From assembly GCA_016931855.1 (NCBI GenBank), contig JAFGDZ010000030.1:1-64000 (forward strand): a stretch of 64,000 bases of DNA, given 5' to 3'. Both the position numbers and the translations under genes were made by a program. Under the pieces are notes generated by a model. It saw nothing but the letters and a program-made list of their open reading frames with translations. It was not told the DNA's origin and searched no databases. Each line of letters begins with the position of its first letter. The first letter of the stretch is position 1. This document shows, one piece after another, positions 50,921 to 58,322 of the stretch. The DNA is from Bacteroidales bacterium (GTDB lineage Bacteria; Bacteroidota; Bacteroidia; Bacteroidales; Tenuifilaceae).

Positions 50921-51958
50921 ATGTACAAATCCATTATCAGACCAATCCTTTTTCTACTTAGCCCAGAAAAGGTTCATCACCTAGTTGTTTTAGCTGTAAA
51001 AGTAGGGTTTAAAATACCTGGCGTAAAGGCGCTAATTCGCAAGCTGTTTAGAGTAAGCTCACCCAATCTTGAAACCACTGTTGCTGGCTTAACCTTTCCA
51101 AATCCCGTTGGCTTGGCTGCGGGCTTTGATAAGGATGCTACTTTTTTCGGCGAATTCGCCTCGTTTGGATTTGGATTTATTGAGATAGGAACTGTAACCC
51201 CAAAGGCTCAACCAGGTAACCCCAGGCCCCGATCCTTTAGGCTCCTTAAGGATGGCGCGCTTATTAACCGAATGGGTTTCAACAACCTTGGGGTGGATAA
51301 TGCGGTTGAAAACCTAAAAAAAGCCCGTAGGAATGGCATAGTAATAGGGGGAAACATAGGGAAGAATACGCTAACTCCCAACGAGCAGGCTGTATCCGAT
51401 TACCAGTACACTTTCAAAGCTCTTTACCCTTACGTAGATTATCTAGTTATAAATATAAGCTGCCCTAATGTAGCCAACCTACGAAATTTACAGGATAAGG
51501 ATTCGTTAGGGAATATTCTTGAGGCGCTGGGCGATATTAGGCGCCAACAAGCTGCTTACAAACCCATATTCCTTAAGGTTTCGCCCGATTTAACCACAGA
51601 ACACCTCGACGAAACGCTGGAAACAGCCATTAAGCTTGGCGTTGATGGTTTTATTGCCACTAACACAACTACTTCAAGGGATAACTTGAGCTCACCCGCA
51701 GAGCTTGTTACGTCCATTGGCAACGGAGGATTAAGCGGAAGACCCATTGCGCAGCGCTCTACTGAGGTTATAAGGCATATCCGCAAAAAACTACCAACAA
51801 TTCCTATTATTGGTGTTGGGGGAATATTCTCAGCTCACGATGCCTTGGAAAAGATTGATGCAGGTGCAAACCTTGTACAAATCTATACAGGCTTTATATA
51901 CTCAGGGCCATCTCTGGTAAAAAGAATTAACAACGAATTGCTAAAAAGGGGGAAATAA
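50921..51958 (+). CDS. pyrD: Dihydroorotate dehydrogenase, class 2-like, PyrD
   Basis: A 345-residue flavoenzyme of pyrimidine synthesis. The N-terminal membrane-binding helices (MYKSIIRPILFLLSPEKVHHLVV) and length indicate the quinone-linked class 2. Blocks VGLAAGFDKD, RSFRLLKDGALINRMGFNN and GVGGIFSAHDALEKIDAGANLVQIYTG are intact. Oddly, the catalytic base position, usually Ser in class 2, is Cys here (C181 in VINISCPN), as in class 1 enzymes. The stop overlaps the next start by one base. Confidence 0.93.
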   Translation: MYKSIIRPILFLLSPEKVHHLVVLAVKVGFKIPGVKALIRKLFRVSSPNLETTVAGLTFPNPVGLAAGFDKDATFFGEFASFGFGFIEIGTVTPKAQPGNPRPRSFRLLKDGALINRMGFNNLGVDNAVENLKKARRNGIVIGGNIGKNTLTPNEQAVSDYQYTFKALYPYVDYLVINISCPNVANLRNLQDKDSLGNILEALGDIRRQQAAYKPIFLKVSPDLTTEHLDETLETAIKLGVDGFIATNTTTSRDNLSSPAELVTSIGNGGLSGRPIAQRSTEVIRHIRKKLPTIPIIGVGGIFSAHDALEKIDAGANLVQIYTGFIYSGPSLVKRINNELLKRGK

Positions 51959-52572
51959 TGAAGGTAATAGACTGCAAAGGACTACTTTGTCCTAAACCAC
52001 TTATTGAGACCAGAAAAGCCATTAAAAACGCTAGTGCAGGCGATAGTATTCGCGTAGAGCTAGACAACGATACATCCTGCAAAAACGTTTTACAGTTTCT
52101 AAAGGATAATGGCATTGATGCTAAGCAAATGGATGAGAGGGGACTTCTTATTGTGGATTTCACAGTCCCAAGCAACTTTACATCTGTAACAAAGGCCGAG
52201 GACTACTGCGAAATACCTACGCAAGTGCAAGCTAATTCTGGGTATATTATTATCCTTGATTCCAATGTAATGGGCGATGGCGACGATGCCCTTGGCGAAA
52301 TTCTCATGAAAGGTTTTCTCAACACTATACCAGAGCTAGATATGCTGCCATCGGAGATTATCTGTTACAACGGAGGCGTGAAGCTTGCCCAAATAGGAGC
52401 CGATACGGCGCAAGCTCTGCTAAAAATCAACTCGCTAGGAGTAAAGATTTCTGTGTGTGGAACTTGTGTCGATTTTTTTGGCATTAAGAACATGCTTGCC
52501 GTTGGCGAAATATCTAATATGCTATACATAGCAGGTAAGTTAGCATCGGGTACTAAAACAGTTAGACCATAA
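51958..52572 (+). CDS. yedF: YedF-like protein: TusA domain plus DsrE-like domain
   Basis: A 204-residue protein: N-terminal TusA-type sulfur carrier (about 1-70) with the conserved CPKP motif (C11 in LLCPKPL), and a C-terminal DsrE-like domain (about 95-204) with SNVMGDGDDALGEILMKGF and CGTCVDFFGI. It matches the selenium-metabolism protein YedF, which is usually found beside selD. It probably carries sulfur or selenium as a persulfide or perselenide. It is coupled to pyrD by a one-base overlap and precedes a cysteine desulfurase-like gene. Confidence 0.9.
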   Translation: MKVIDCKGLLCPKPLIETRKAIKNASAGDSIRVELDNDTSCKNVLQFLKDNGIDAKQMDERGLLIVDFTVPSNFTSVTKAEDYCEIPTQVQANSGYIIILDSNVMGDGDDALGEILMKGFLNTIPELDMLPSEIICYNGGVKLAQIGADTAQALLKINSLGVKISVCGTCVDFFGIKNMLAVGEISNMLYIAGKLASGTKTVRP

Positions 52573-52600
52573 ACGTTATTTAGGCTGATATTTAAGGCGA

Positions 52601-53725
52601 ATGAACCGTTACTTCGACAACGCAAGCACAAGTTTTCCTAAACCCGAGGGCGTACAAAAACGAATCCTGGAGTACCTTACGCATGGAGGCTCATATGGCC
52701 GTAGCGCCTACCAAAGGGTTTTTGAAACCTCATTCGTTGTGGAGCAAACCCGCAATGCCATAGCTCAAGCAATTGGGACTACGCTCTCCGAGAATATCAT
52801 CTTTGCTGCAAACTCAACTACTGCTCTCAACACCCTTTTACTTGGGTTTAAGTATAAGCACTACAGGGTATTCGTATCCCCGCTAGAGCATAACGCCGTA
52901 ATCCGCCCCTTAGAGCATCTAAAGCAAAAGCATGGGTTAAGCATTGATGTGCTGCCGCATTTAAGCGATGGGTCTATTGATATTGCGCAGCTAGAGCTCG
53001 CTAATTTCAGTAACGTGGATCTTGTTGTAGTAAATCATGCCAGTAATGTAAACGGCCTAATTCAACCATTAAAAGAGGTAAAAGAGCGTATTGGTGACGT
53101 CCCCCTTCTTGTTGATGCCAGTCAGTCGCTAGGCAAAGTTCCCTTTAATGCCGATACGCTAAACATCGACTTTGTAGCCTTTACTGGGCATAAAGGACTT
53201 CTAGGCCCTACGGGCACAGGTGGCTTTTTCATGAGGCAACCAGAGCTAATTAGTAAAACGCTATTTGGTGGTACAGGAACCAACTCTGATAGCTACCAAA
53301 TGCCCAACTCCTTACCCGATGGATTTGAGCCAGGAACGCCCAACGTAATGGGAATTTACGGGCTGCTTGGCGCTATTGAAGATAAACCCAAACAGCAGTA
53401 TGCCCATTCAGTATATATTGAAGAGCTTGAGGCACTAAAACAGTGTAGTGGGATAAGGGTTCTTTGCGCTAACAATAGTGACATGCAATCCGATGTTTTT
53501 TCCATTGTGCCCCAGAATGGTAGGGTGTCCGACTTTGCGCAAGCAATTAATAGCAATTTTGGCATTGAGGTTCGCAGCGGACTACACTGCGCCCCATTAG
53601 CTCACAGTACTTTAGGCACACTTCCAAGAGGTGCCATTCGGTTTTCGCTTTCCCCATACCATACCAATGGGGATATAGCTTACCTCTTTAATGCAATACG
53701 ATGCACAAATGACCAATTTAAGTAA
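52601..53725 (+). CDS. Cysteine desulfurase-like aminotransferase class V
   Basis: A 374-residue PLP enzyme of the NifS/SufS superfamily. YFDNASTSFPKP marks the N-terminus, and the PLP lysine is K198 in FVAFTGHKGLLGPTGTGGFF. The catalytic Cys is C330 in RSGLHCAPLAH. In selenium loci this protein is taken to release selenium or sulfur from selenocysteine or cysteine for SelD. Gene order yedF, this gene, DUF3343, selD. The downstream gene overlaps its 3' end. Confidence 0.9.
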   Translation: MNRYFDNASTSFPKPEGVQKRILEYLTHGGSYGRSAYQRVFETSFVVEQTRNAIAQAIGTTLSENIIFAANSTTALNTLLLGFKYKHYRVFVSPLEHNAVIRPLEHLKQKHGLSIDVLPHLSDGSIDIAQLELANFSNVDLVVVNHASNVNGLIQPLKEVKERIGDVPLLVDASQSLGKVPFNADTLNIDFVAFTGHKGLLGPTGTGGFFMRQPELISKTLFGGTGTNSDSYQMPNSLPDGFEPGTPNVMGIYGLLGAIEDKPKQQYAHSVYIEELEALKQCSGIRVLCANNSDMQSDVFSIVPQNGRVSDFAQAINSNFGIEVRSGLHCAPLAHSTLGTLPRGAIRFSLSPYHTNGDIAYLFNAIRCTNDQFK

Positions 53726-53948
53726 TAATGGAGAAAAGTACCTGCTGCTCTTTCAAAATATCCATAAGGTAATGAAAGCAGAGCAAATACTAAAGGTGAA
53801 TAACGTTGAATACCAAGTTGTTCCCGTTCCATCGGCATTTAGTAGTGAGTGTGGTATGTGTATTCAGGTTTATGGCTCATTGGTCGATTTTTCACTTGAA
53901 CTCTTACATAAGAATAGCATAGATTTTAGACTAGTAATCAATGGATAA
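53709..53948 (+). CDS. DUF3343 protein
   Basis: A 79-residue protein from the ATG at 53709 (an in-frame ATG at 53691 adds six residues; both overlap the end of the cysteine desulfurase-like gene). DUF3343 marks are YLLLFQNIHKVMKAEQIL, VPVPSAFSSECGMCIQV and a closing IDFRLV. The CGMC motif suggests a redox or selenium/sulfur-binding role, typical of genes next to yedF and selD. Its stop overlaps the selD start. Confidence 0.85.
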   Translation: MTNLSNNGEKYLLLFQNIHKVMKAEQILKVNNVEYQVVPVPSAFSSECGMCIQVYGSLVDFSLELLHKNSIDFRLVING

Positions 53949-54990
53949 CGAGAATAAGTACTTCGATTTAATGACAACCGTAGAGTATGGCGGTTGCTCA
54001 GCTAAAATACCTGCAGCAGTACTAGAGAAAGTGCTGCTAAACCTGCCTCGTGCAACCGATAGTAATGTGCTTGTTGATATTGACACGCATGACGATGCTG
54101 GGGTGTACAAAATAAACGATGATTTAGCCCTAATATTCACAACCGACTTTTTCCCTCCAATTTGCTCCAATCCCTTTGAGTTTGGCGAAATTGCAGCAGC
54201 AAACTCCATAAGCGATGTTTACGCAATGGGAGGAGAACCCTTTATGGCGCTTAACATTGCCATGTTTCCATCCAAGGGAATTCCCATAGAGGCGTATGCG
54301 CAAATACTAGAGGGCGCAGCAAGTACCGCAAAAAAAGCGAATACCATTATACTAGGTGGCCATACTATTGACGATAATCCGCCAAAATTTGGACTAGCCG
54401 TTATTGGCAGGGTTAAACCCTCTGAGGTGATTACCAATGCAGGTCTTAAGCCCAACCAGCTCCTTATCCTTACCAAACCAATTGGTTCGGGCATTATTAC
54501 TGCGGCTAAGCGAATGGGGCTTGCCAGCAATAAGGCATATACCGAAACCTTAGAATGGATGAAAACCCTTAATGATAAAGGGGCAGAGGTAATGCGGAAA
54601 TTTAGAGTTACTGGCGGCACGGATATTACTGGCTTTGGCCTTTTTGGCCACGCACATAAAATGGCTAAGGCTAGTAATGTTGATATAGATATCTACTCTG
54701 CCCGTGTTCCCTTTTTACCCGAAGCATACAAACTTGCCGAAGAGGGCTGTATTCCTGGTGCTGGATTCCGAAACGAGGAGTATATTGGCGATAATTTACA
54801 CTTGTATTCTAATGATTACAATTGTAAAATGATATGTTTCGATGCTCAAACATCGGGGGGATTACTATTTGGGATTGATGCCGAGCATGTAGATTCAGCC
54901 ATAAATATGCTAAAAAGTTTTGGGCTTAGCTACTCAGCAGTTATAGGGAAGGTTAGCCCAAATGGCACAGGGCAAATCAACTTCTACTAG
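53941..54990 (+). CDS. selD: Selenide, water dikinase SelD
   Basis: A 349-residue enzyme that makes selenophosphate from selenide and ATP. The N-terminal catalytic motif is GGCSAK: C19 and K22 correspond to Cys17 and Lys20 of E. coli, while the second Cys (19 in E. coli) is replaced by Ala. No in-frame UGA. Blocks FTTDFFPPICSNPFEFGEIAAANSISDVYAMGG, GGHTIDDNPPKFGLAVIG and TGFGLFGHAHKMA are typical. No selA, selB, selC or selU is seen nearby, so the use of selenophosphate (selenoprotein, SeU or a cofactor) is open. Confidence 0.94.
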   Translation: MDNENKYFDLMTTVEYGGCSAKIPAAVLEKVLLNLPRATDSNVLVDIDTHDDAGVYKINDDLALIFTTDFFPPICSNPFEFGEIAAANSISDVYAMGGEPFMALNIAMFPSKGIPIEAYAQILEGAASTAKKANTIILGGHTIDDNPPKFGLAVIGRVKPSEVITNAGLKPNQLLILTKPIGSGIITAAKRMGLASNKAYTETLEWMKTLNDKGAEVMRKFRVTGGTDITGFGLFGHAHKMAKASNVDIDIYSARVPFLPEAYKLAEEGCIPGAGFRNEEYIGDNLHLYSNDYNCKMICFDAQTSGGLLFGIDAEHVDSAINMLKSFGLSYSAVIGKVSPNGTGQINFY

Positions 54991-54993
54991 AAA

Positions 54994-55890
54994 ATGAAAT
55001 TAGAAGAGGGGAATGAGTATACTTTTTATGTAGAGGGTATTATTACCATACCTAATGAAGGTGATTTTTACAAGCTAAGGTATGGTAACAATAAAAAAAT
55101 CCTTCTTAAAGCAGAGTATTATGTTAAATACAATATATCTATTGATAATCAACTAGTTTGCACCGTAGATAAAATTAATTGTACAGGAAAGATCTTTCTT
55201 GAGCCTAAGCATCCATTTTATTCTATAGGTAAAGCGTATCCTTTTAAGGTAAGCAGTAGTGAGCCAGAACTGGTTATGGGAAAAGTACCAAACTCACTTT
55301 ACGTTGTTGATATCTTTAACAATAAAATTCTAATAAGTGCGCCAATGCCTTTAGCAAATAAAAAGGAAATTCAACTAAAAGTAATAGGCATAAAAAAGGG
55401 TAAACCCATACTAGAACATCCTGGTTCCTCTATACTCGAAACCTCAAAGCAGAGCCAATCAGATCGCTATAGAATTACAGGGAACAGCCTATATATATAT
55501 GAAGACGAGCTTATAGAAATGCAATCGGCCACTGGCGTATCCGGTTATATTGTAAAGAAACACTACATACACTATAGCAACCTTCTTACAGAGGATTGGG
55601 TGAAGTGCAATGCGCTAGGGCATAAAAATGGATTACTGCTACTAGAACCACAAAACCCTTGGTATAAGGTAGGGTTAACATATTGGTTCTATTTAAAGAA
55701 CATCTACTTTTCCGATTCTACCGAAGCCTTTAATGTTGAACTGGAAGATGAGGGTGGTAAAAAATGTGGGCTACAGGTTAGTAGTAACGAGTTAGGTGAA
55801 AAAATAAAAGCCCATAAAGGGCTTTATTGTAGAGTTTTAGGGTTCAGAAAAGGGCGACCTCAGCTCGAGGTCGGAGAAGGAAACGACTAA
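54994..55890 (+). CDS. Unrecognised protein with two internal repeats
   Basis: A 298-residue soluble protein without signal peptide. It starts 4 bp after the selD stop and is almost surely co-transcribed. The halves are repeats: residues 53-86 (CTVDKINCTGKIFLEPKHPFYSIGKAYPFKV) align with 202-234 (KCNALGHKNGLLLLEPQNPWYKVGLTYWFYL). Likewise 127-142 (LKVIGIKKGKPILEHP) aligns with 277-292 (YCRVLGFRKGRPQLEV). Each half looks like a pair of small beta barrels of OB/S1 type (V-x-G-x-x-x-G-x-x-x-L-E-P motif). Function unknown; RNA or nucleotide binding is one guess. Confidence 0.8.
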   Translation: MKLEEGNEYTFYVEGIITIPNEGDFYKLRYGNNKKILLKAEYYVKYNISIDNQLVCTVDKINCTGKIFLEPKHPFYSIGKAYPFKVSSSEPELVMGKVPNSLYVVDIFNNKILISAPMPLANKKEIQLKVIGIKKGKPILEHPGSSILETSKQSQSDRYRITGNSLYIYEDELIEMQSATGVSGYIVKKHYIHYSNLLTEDWVKCNALGHKNGLLLLEPQNPWYKVGLTYWFYLKNIYFSDSTEAFNVELEDEGGKKCGLQVSSNELGEKIKAHKGLYCRVLGFRKGRPQLEVGEGND

Positions 55891-55894
55891 GCTA

Positions 55895-56233
55895 TTACTC
55901 GTCGTCAAAATCATCTTCATTACTCTCTTCTTCTATCGGCTCTTCGCTTTCCTCGGGGAAGGAATCATCACTTGTGCCAATATCATCAGAATCGCCACCA
56001 AAGAAGTCCTTTTCATCATCCTCGTCCTTAGGCTTTGTATCAATCTTAACGTTTACCTTTATCAGGTAACTTGCATCAGGAGTATCCATAGTTATGGCAT
56101 AAAAGTAATCGCCATTAGGCTTAGTTATCTTTATCACATGATTCTGATAACCGTGTGGGTACTTCTGTTTTACAAGTTCAAGAAGCTCAGGCGTAAGGTT
56201 TTTGTAGCTGACAACCAGTCTTTTCTTTTCCAT
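55895..56233 (-). CDS. Small protein with acidic tail
   Basis: A protein of 112 residues from the ATG at 56233 (an upstream in-frame codon at 56269 would extend it by 12). A basic, folded-looking N-terminal part (KKRLVVSYKNLTPELLELVKQKYPHGYQNHVIKITKPNGDYFYAITMDTPDASYLIKVNVKI) is followed by an almost pure Asp/Glu/Ser tail of about 45 residues. I recognise it as a Bacteroidota-type conserved hypothetical protein. No function assigned. It is convergent with the repeat protein (4 bp apart). Confidence 0.75.
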   Translation of the reverse strand: MEKKRLVVSYKNLTPELLELVKQKYPHGYQNHVIKITKPNGDYFYAITMDTPDASYLIKVNVKIDTKPKDEDDEKDFFGGDSDDIGTSDDSFPEESEEPIEEESNEDDFDDE

Positions 56234-56391
56234 ATAAAATCCAACGATTTTTTTTGCAATAATATGCATTAATATACAAACTACACATCCTATGCTTATT
56301 TTTTTACCATAAAATTGATAAGATTTTCTAGTATTTTTAGGGCTTTAAAGTTTGTGTGAGAAGTATATTTTTGTATAACTAAATTTACAGT

Positions 56392-56871
56392 ATGAAGAGG
56401 ATTTTAATCGTTTTTAGCGTACTATTTTTCTCATTAGCAGGAGTTGCTCAGGAAAAGTTGTACAATCCAAATGCCGACCCCCAAAAAGATGTTACAAAGG
56501 CCCTAGTAGAGGCTAAGCAACAAGGAAAGCACGTGCTACTTCAAATAGGCGGAAATTGGTGTCCTTGGTGCATAAAACTGCATAATTATATGCATGAGAC
56601 TGCACAGGTTAAGCAGCTCCTTGACGATGCGTATATTGTTGTAAAGGTAAACTATAGCAAGGAGAACAAGAACCTAAGCTATTTGGAGTATCTTGAGTAC
56701 CCACAGCGCTTTGGATTTCCGGTACTTGTAATCCTTAACTCGAATGGAAAGCGGCTTCACACTCAGGATTCTGGGTTATTAGAATCGGGAAATGGTTATG
56801 ATTCCAAGAAAATTGAGACTTTTCTGAAAAATTGGAGTCCCCAAAGCTTTAAGGCTGAAAACTACAAGTAA
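56392..56871 (+). CDS. Secreted thioredoxin-like protein
   Basis: A 159-residue protein: signal peptide (ending GVAQ, about residue 20) and a thioredoxin-fold domain with the active site WCPWC (C57, C60) in HVLLQIGGNWCPWCIKLHNYMHET. The cis-Pro lies in GFPVLVILNSNG. This is the DUF255/thioredoxin_7-like subgroup, acting as a periplasmic thiol-disulfide reductase. No partner gene is evident. Confidence 0.88.
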   Translation: MKRILIVFSVLFFSLAGVAQEKLYNPNADPQKDVTKALVEAKQQGKHVLLQIGGNWCPWCIKLHNYMHETAQVKQLLDDAYIVVKVNYSKENKNLSYLEYLEYPQRFGFPVLVILNSNGKRLHTQDSGLLESGNGYDSKKIETFLKNWSPQSFKAENYK

Positions 56872-56917
56872 TAAAAGTCGTATAATTAATATTATGTTTA
56901 ATTGATTAATGACGTAC

Positions 56918-56946
56918 AAAAAAAGACCCTACTCGGGTCTTTTTTT
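56918..56946. terminator. Bidirectional terminator
   Basis: A 12-bp stem, AAAAAAAGACCC/GGGTCTTTTTTT, with a 5-nt loop lies between the thioredoxin-like gene and the convergent TPR gene. Confidence 0.87.
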
Positions 56947-56959
56947 TGTATTGGAAAAT

Positions 56960-58264
56960 CTATTGATTAATCTTCTCCATAATCGCATCATATTTTGCTT
57001 TCATCTCAGGGCTTTCGTTTCTGAAACGGAAGTAAATATTCTTAAGGGTTTCAAGGGTATTTGTATCATCTGGCTTCACTTCAAGAGCCTTTTCCATAAA
57101 TGGAATACATGCCTTAAACTCAGCGCTTGCCTGTGCCATTAAGTTATCATACTTTTCAACTTCCCTTGCAGGAACTTTGTTGGCATCCTCAATATACTTA
57201 ACTCCACGGTTAAAGTATAAAGCGCCCATATTAAAGTAAGCATCAAAATAGTCTGGTTGCACCTCTGATGCCTTTTTGTATGAAGCAAAAGCCTCATCAA
57301 AATTGCCTAACCTATCATAAAGCGTTCCTTCAGCAAAGTATAAAACAGCATTATCAGGTTGCTGATCAATTGCTTTTTTTAGGTACTCAAGAATTTTGGC
57401 AGGATCTTCACCCCTATCCATATAGTCTTGAATTAAGGCGAAAAGCAAATTCTGGTTGCTAGGATACTTAACAAAACCCTCTTCTAGGAATTTTACAGCG
57501 CCTTCCTTTTCTCCTTTAGAACCATATGCTTCGTATATATTATAGTAAACGGTACCATCTGAGGTATAACCTAAATCTAAGCACTTGTTGTACATTTCAA
57601 TTGCTTCGTTATAAAGTCCTCCTAGCTGTGCAGCAAGTGCACTATAGTACACTACAGCAGTGTCAAGTTTACCAACTTGTGGCATCTCTGCTATTTCAAC
57701 TGCCGATTTAAAGTAGGCATACGCACCTTTATAGTCCTTGCTGTCATACACATTGGATCCCTCGGTAATGTGCTGATTTTTTAGGCGAACAAGATCGTTG
57801 CTGATATCCTTTGTTTTCTTTCCCTTAACATCAAGTTCGATTGCCTTTTTTAGGCTTTCCAGGGCGATGCTTAAAGGCTTCTCAACAATTGGATTGGTAA
57901 CTTCCCAGCGCTGAATAGTTCCTTCGTTAAAGTAGAAGTTTACGCGTTCCATTATAAACTTCTCTAGTACAACGCCATCAACTTCAACCTGTTCCTTTGA
58001 TTTTGGTGCTCCTACAATAAGGTTAAACTCACTAAGAGTCATCCCAGCACGAGCGTTCATAATATTAGCATCGTAAACATCCATTAGCAGTTCTGCCCTG
58101 CTTATCCAAGTTTTTTCCGATGCGCTTTTCTTAGGGTTCTCTATTTCCTCATTGCTTTTCGCAAGCTTTTTTTCAAACTGAGCATAGTTAATTTGTGTGC
58201 CTGTTTGAGCAAAGGCTAAATTAACACCCAGCATTACGCTTAATAAGAGTGTAAGTTTTTTCAT
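56960..58264 (-). CDS. TPR repeat protein (secreted)
   Basis: A protein of 434 residues from the ATG at 58264 (a TTG at 58270 is also open). Signal peptide MKKLTLLLSVMLGVNLAFAQ. The N-terminal part has no repeats (about 20-150). Then come at least six TPR units from about residue 170 to 410 (YDSKDYKGAYAYFKSAVEIAE, GLYNEAIEMYNKCLDLGY, GTLYDRLGNFDEAFASYKKASEV, NMGALYFNRGVKYIEDANK). Likely periplasmic or outer-membrane facing scaffold. It follows gyrA on the same strand by 58 bp. Confidence 0.88.
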   Translation of the reverse strand: MKKLTLLLSVMLGVNLAFAQTGTQINYAQFEKKLAKSNEEIENPKKSASEKTWISRAELLMDVYDANIMNARAGMTLSEFNLIVGAPKSKEQVEVDGVVLEKFIMERVNFYFNEGTIQRWEVTNPIVEKPLSIALESLKKAIELDVKGKKTKDISNDLVRLKNQHITEGSNVYDSKDYKGAYAYFKSAVEIAEMPQVGKLDTAVVYYSALAAQLGGLYNEAIEMYNKCLDLGYTSDGTVYYNIYEAYGSKGEKEGAVKFLEEGFVKYPSNQNLLFALIQDYMDRGEDPAKILEYLKKAIDQQPDNAVLYFAEGTLYDRLGNFDEAFASYKKASEVQPDYFDAYFNMGALYFNRGVKYIEDANKVPAREVEKYDNLMAQASAEFKACIPFMEKALEVKPDDTNTLETLKNIYFRFRNESPEMKAKYDAIMEKINQ

Positions 58265-58322
58265 TGCCAAAGATTTAGTTTTCGTAGTTAAACATTAGTT
58301 AGTTATCGTTGTCGTTAAATTG

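Noticed and set aside
53941-54990. Selenocysteine-containing SelD
   Set aside because: The catalytic residue is encoded as a normal Cys (C19); there is no in-frame TGA.
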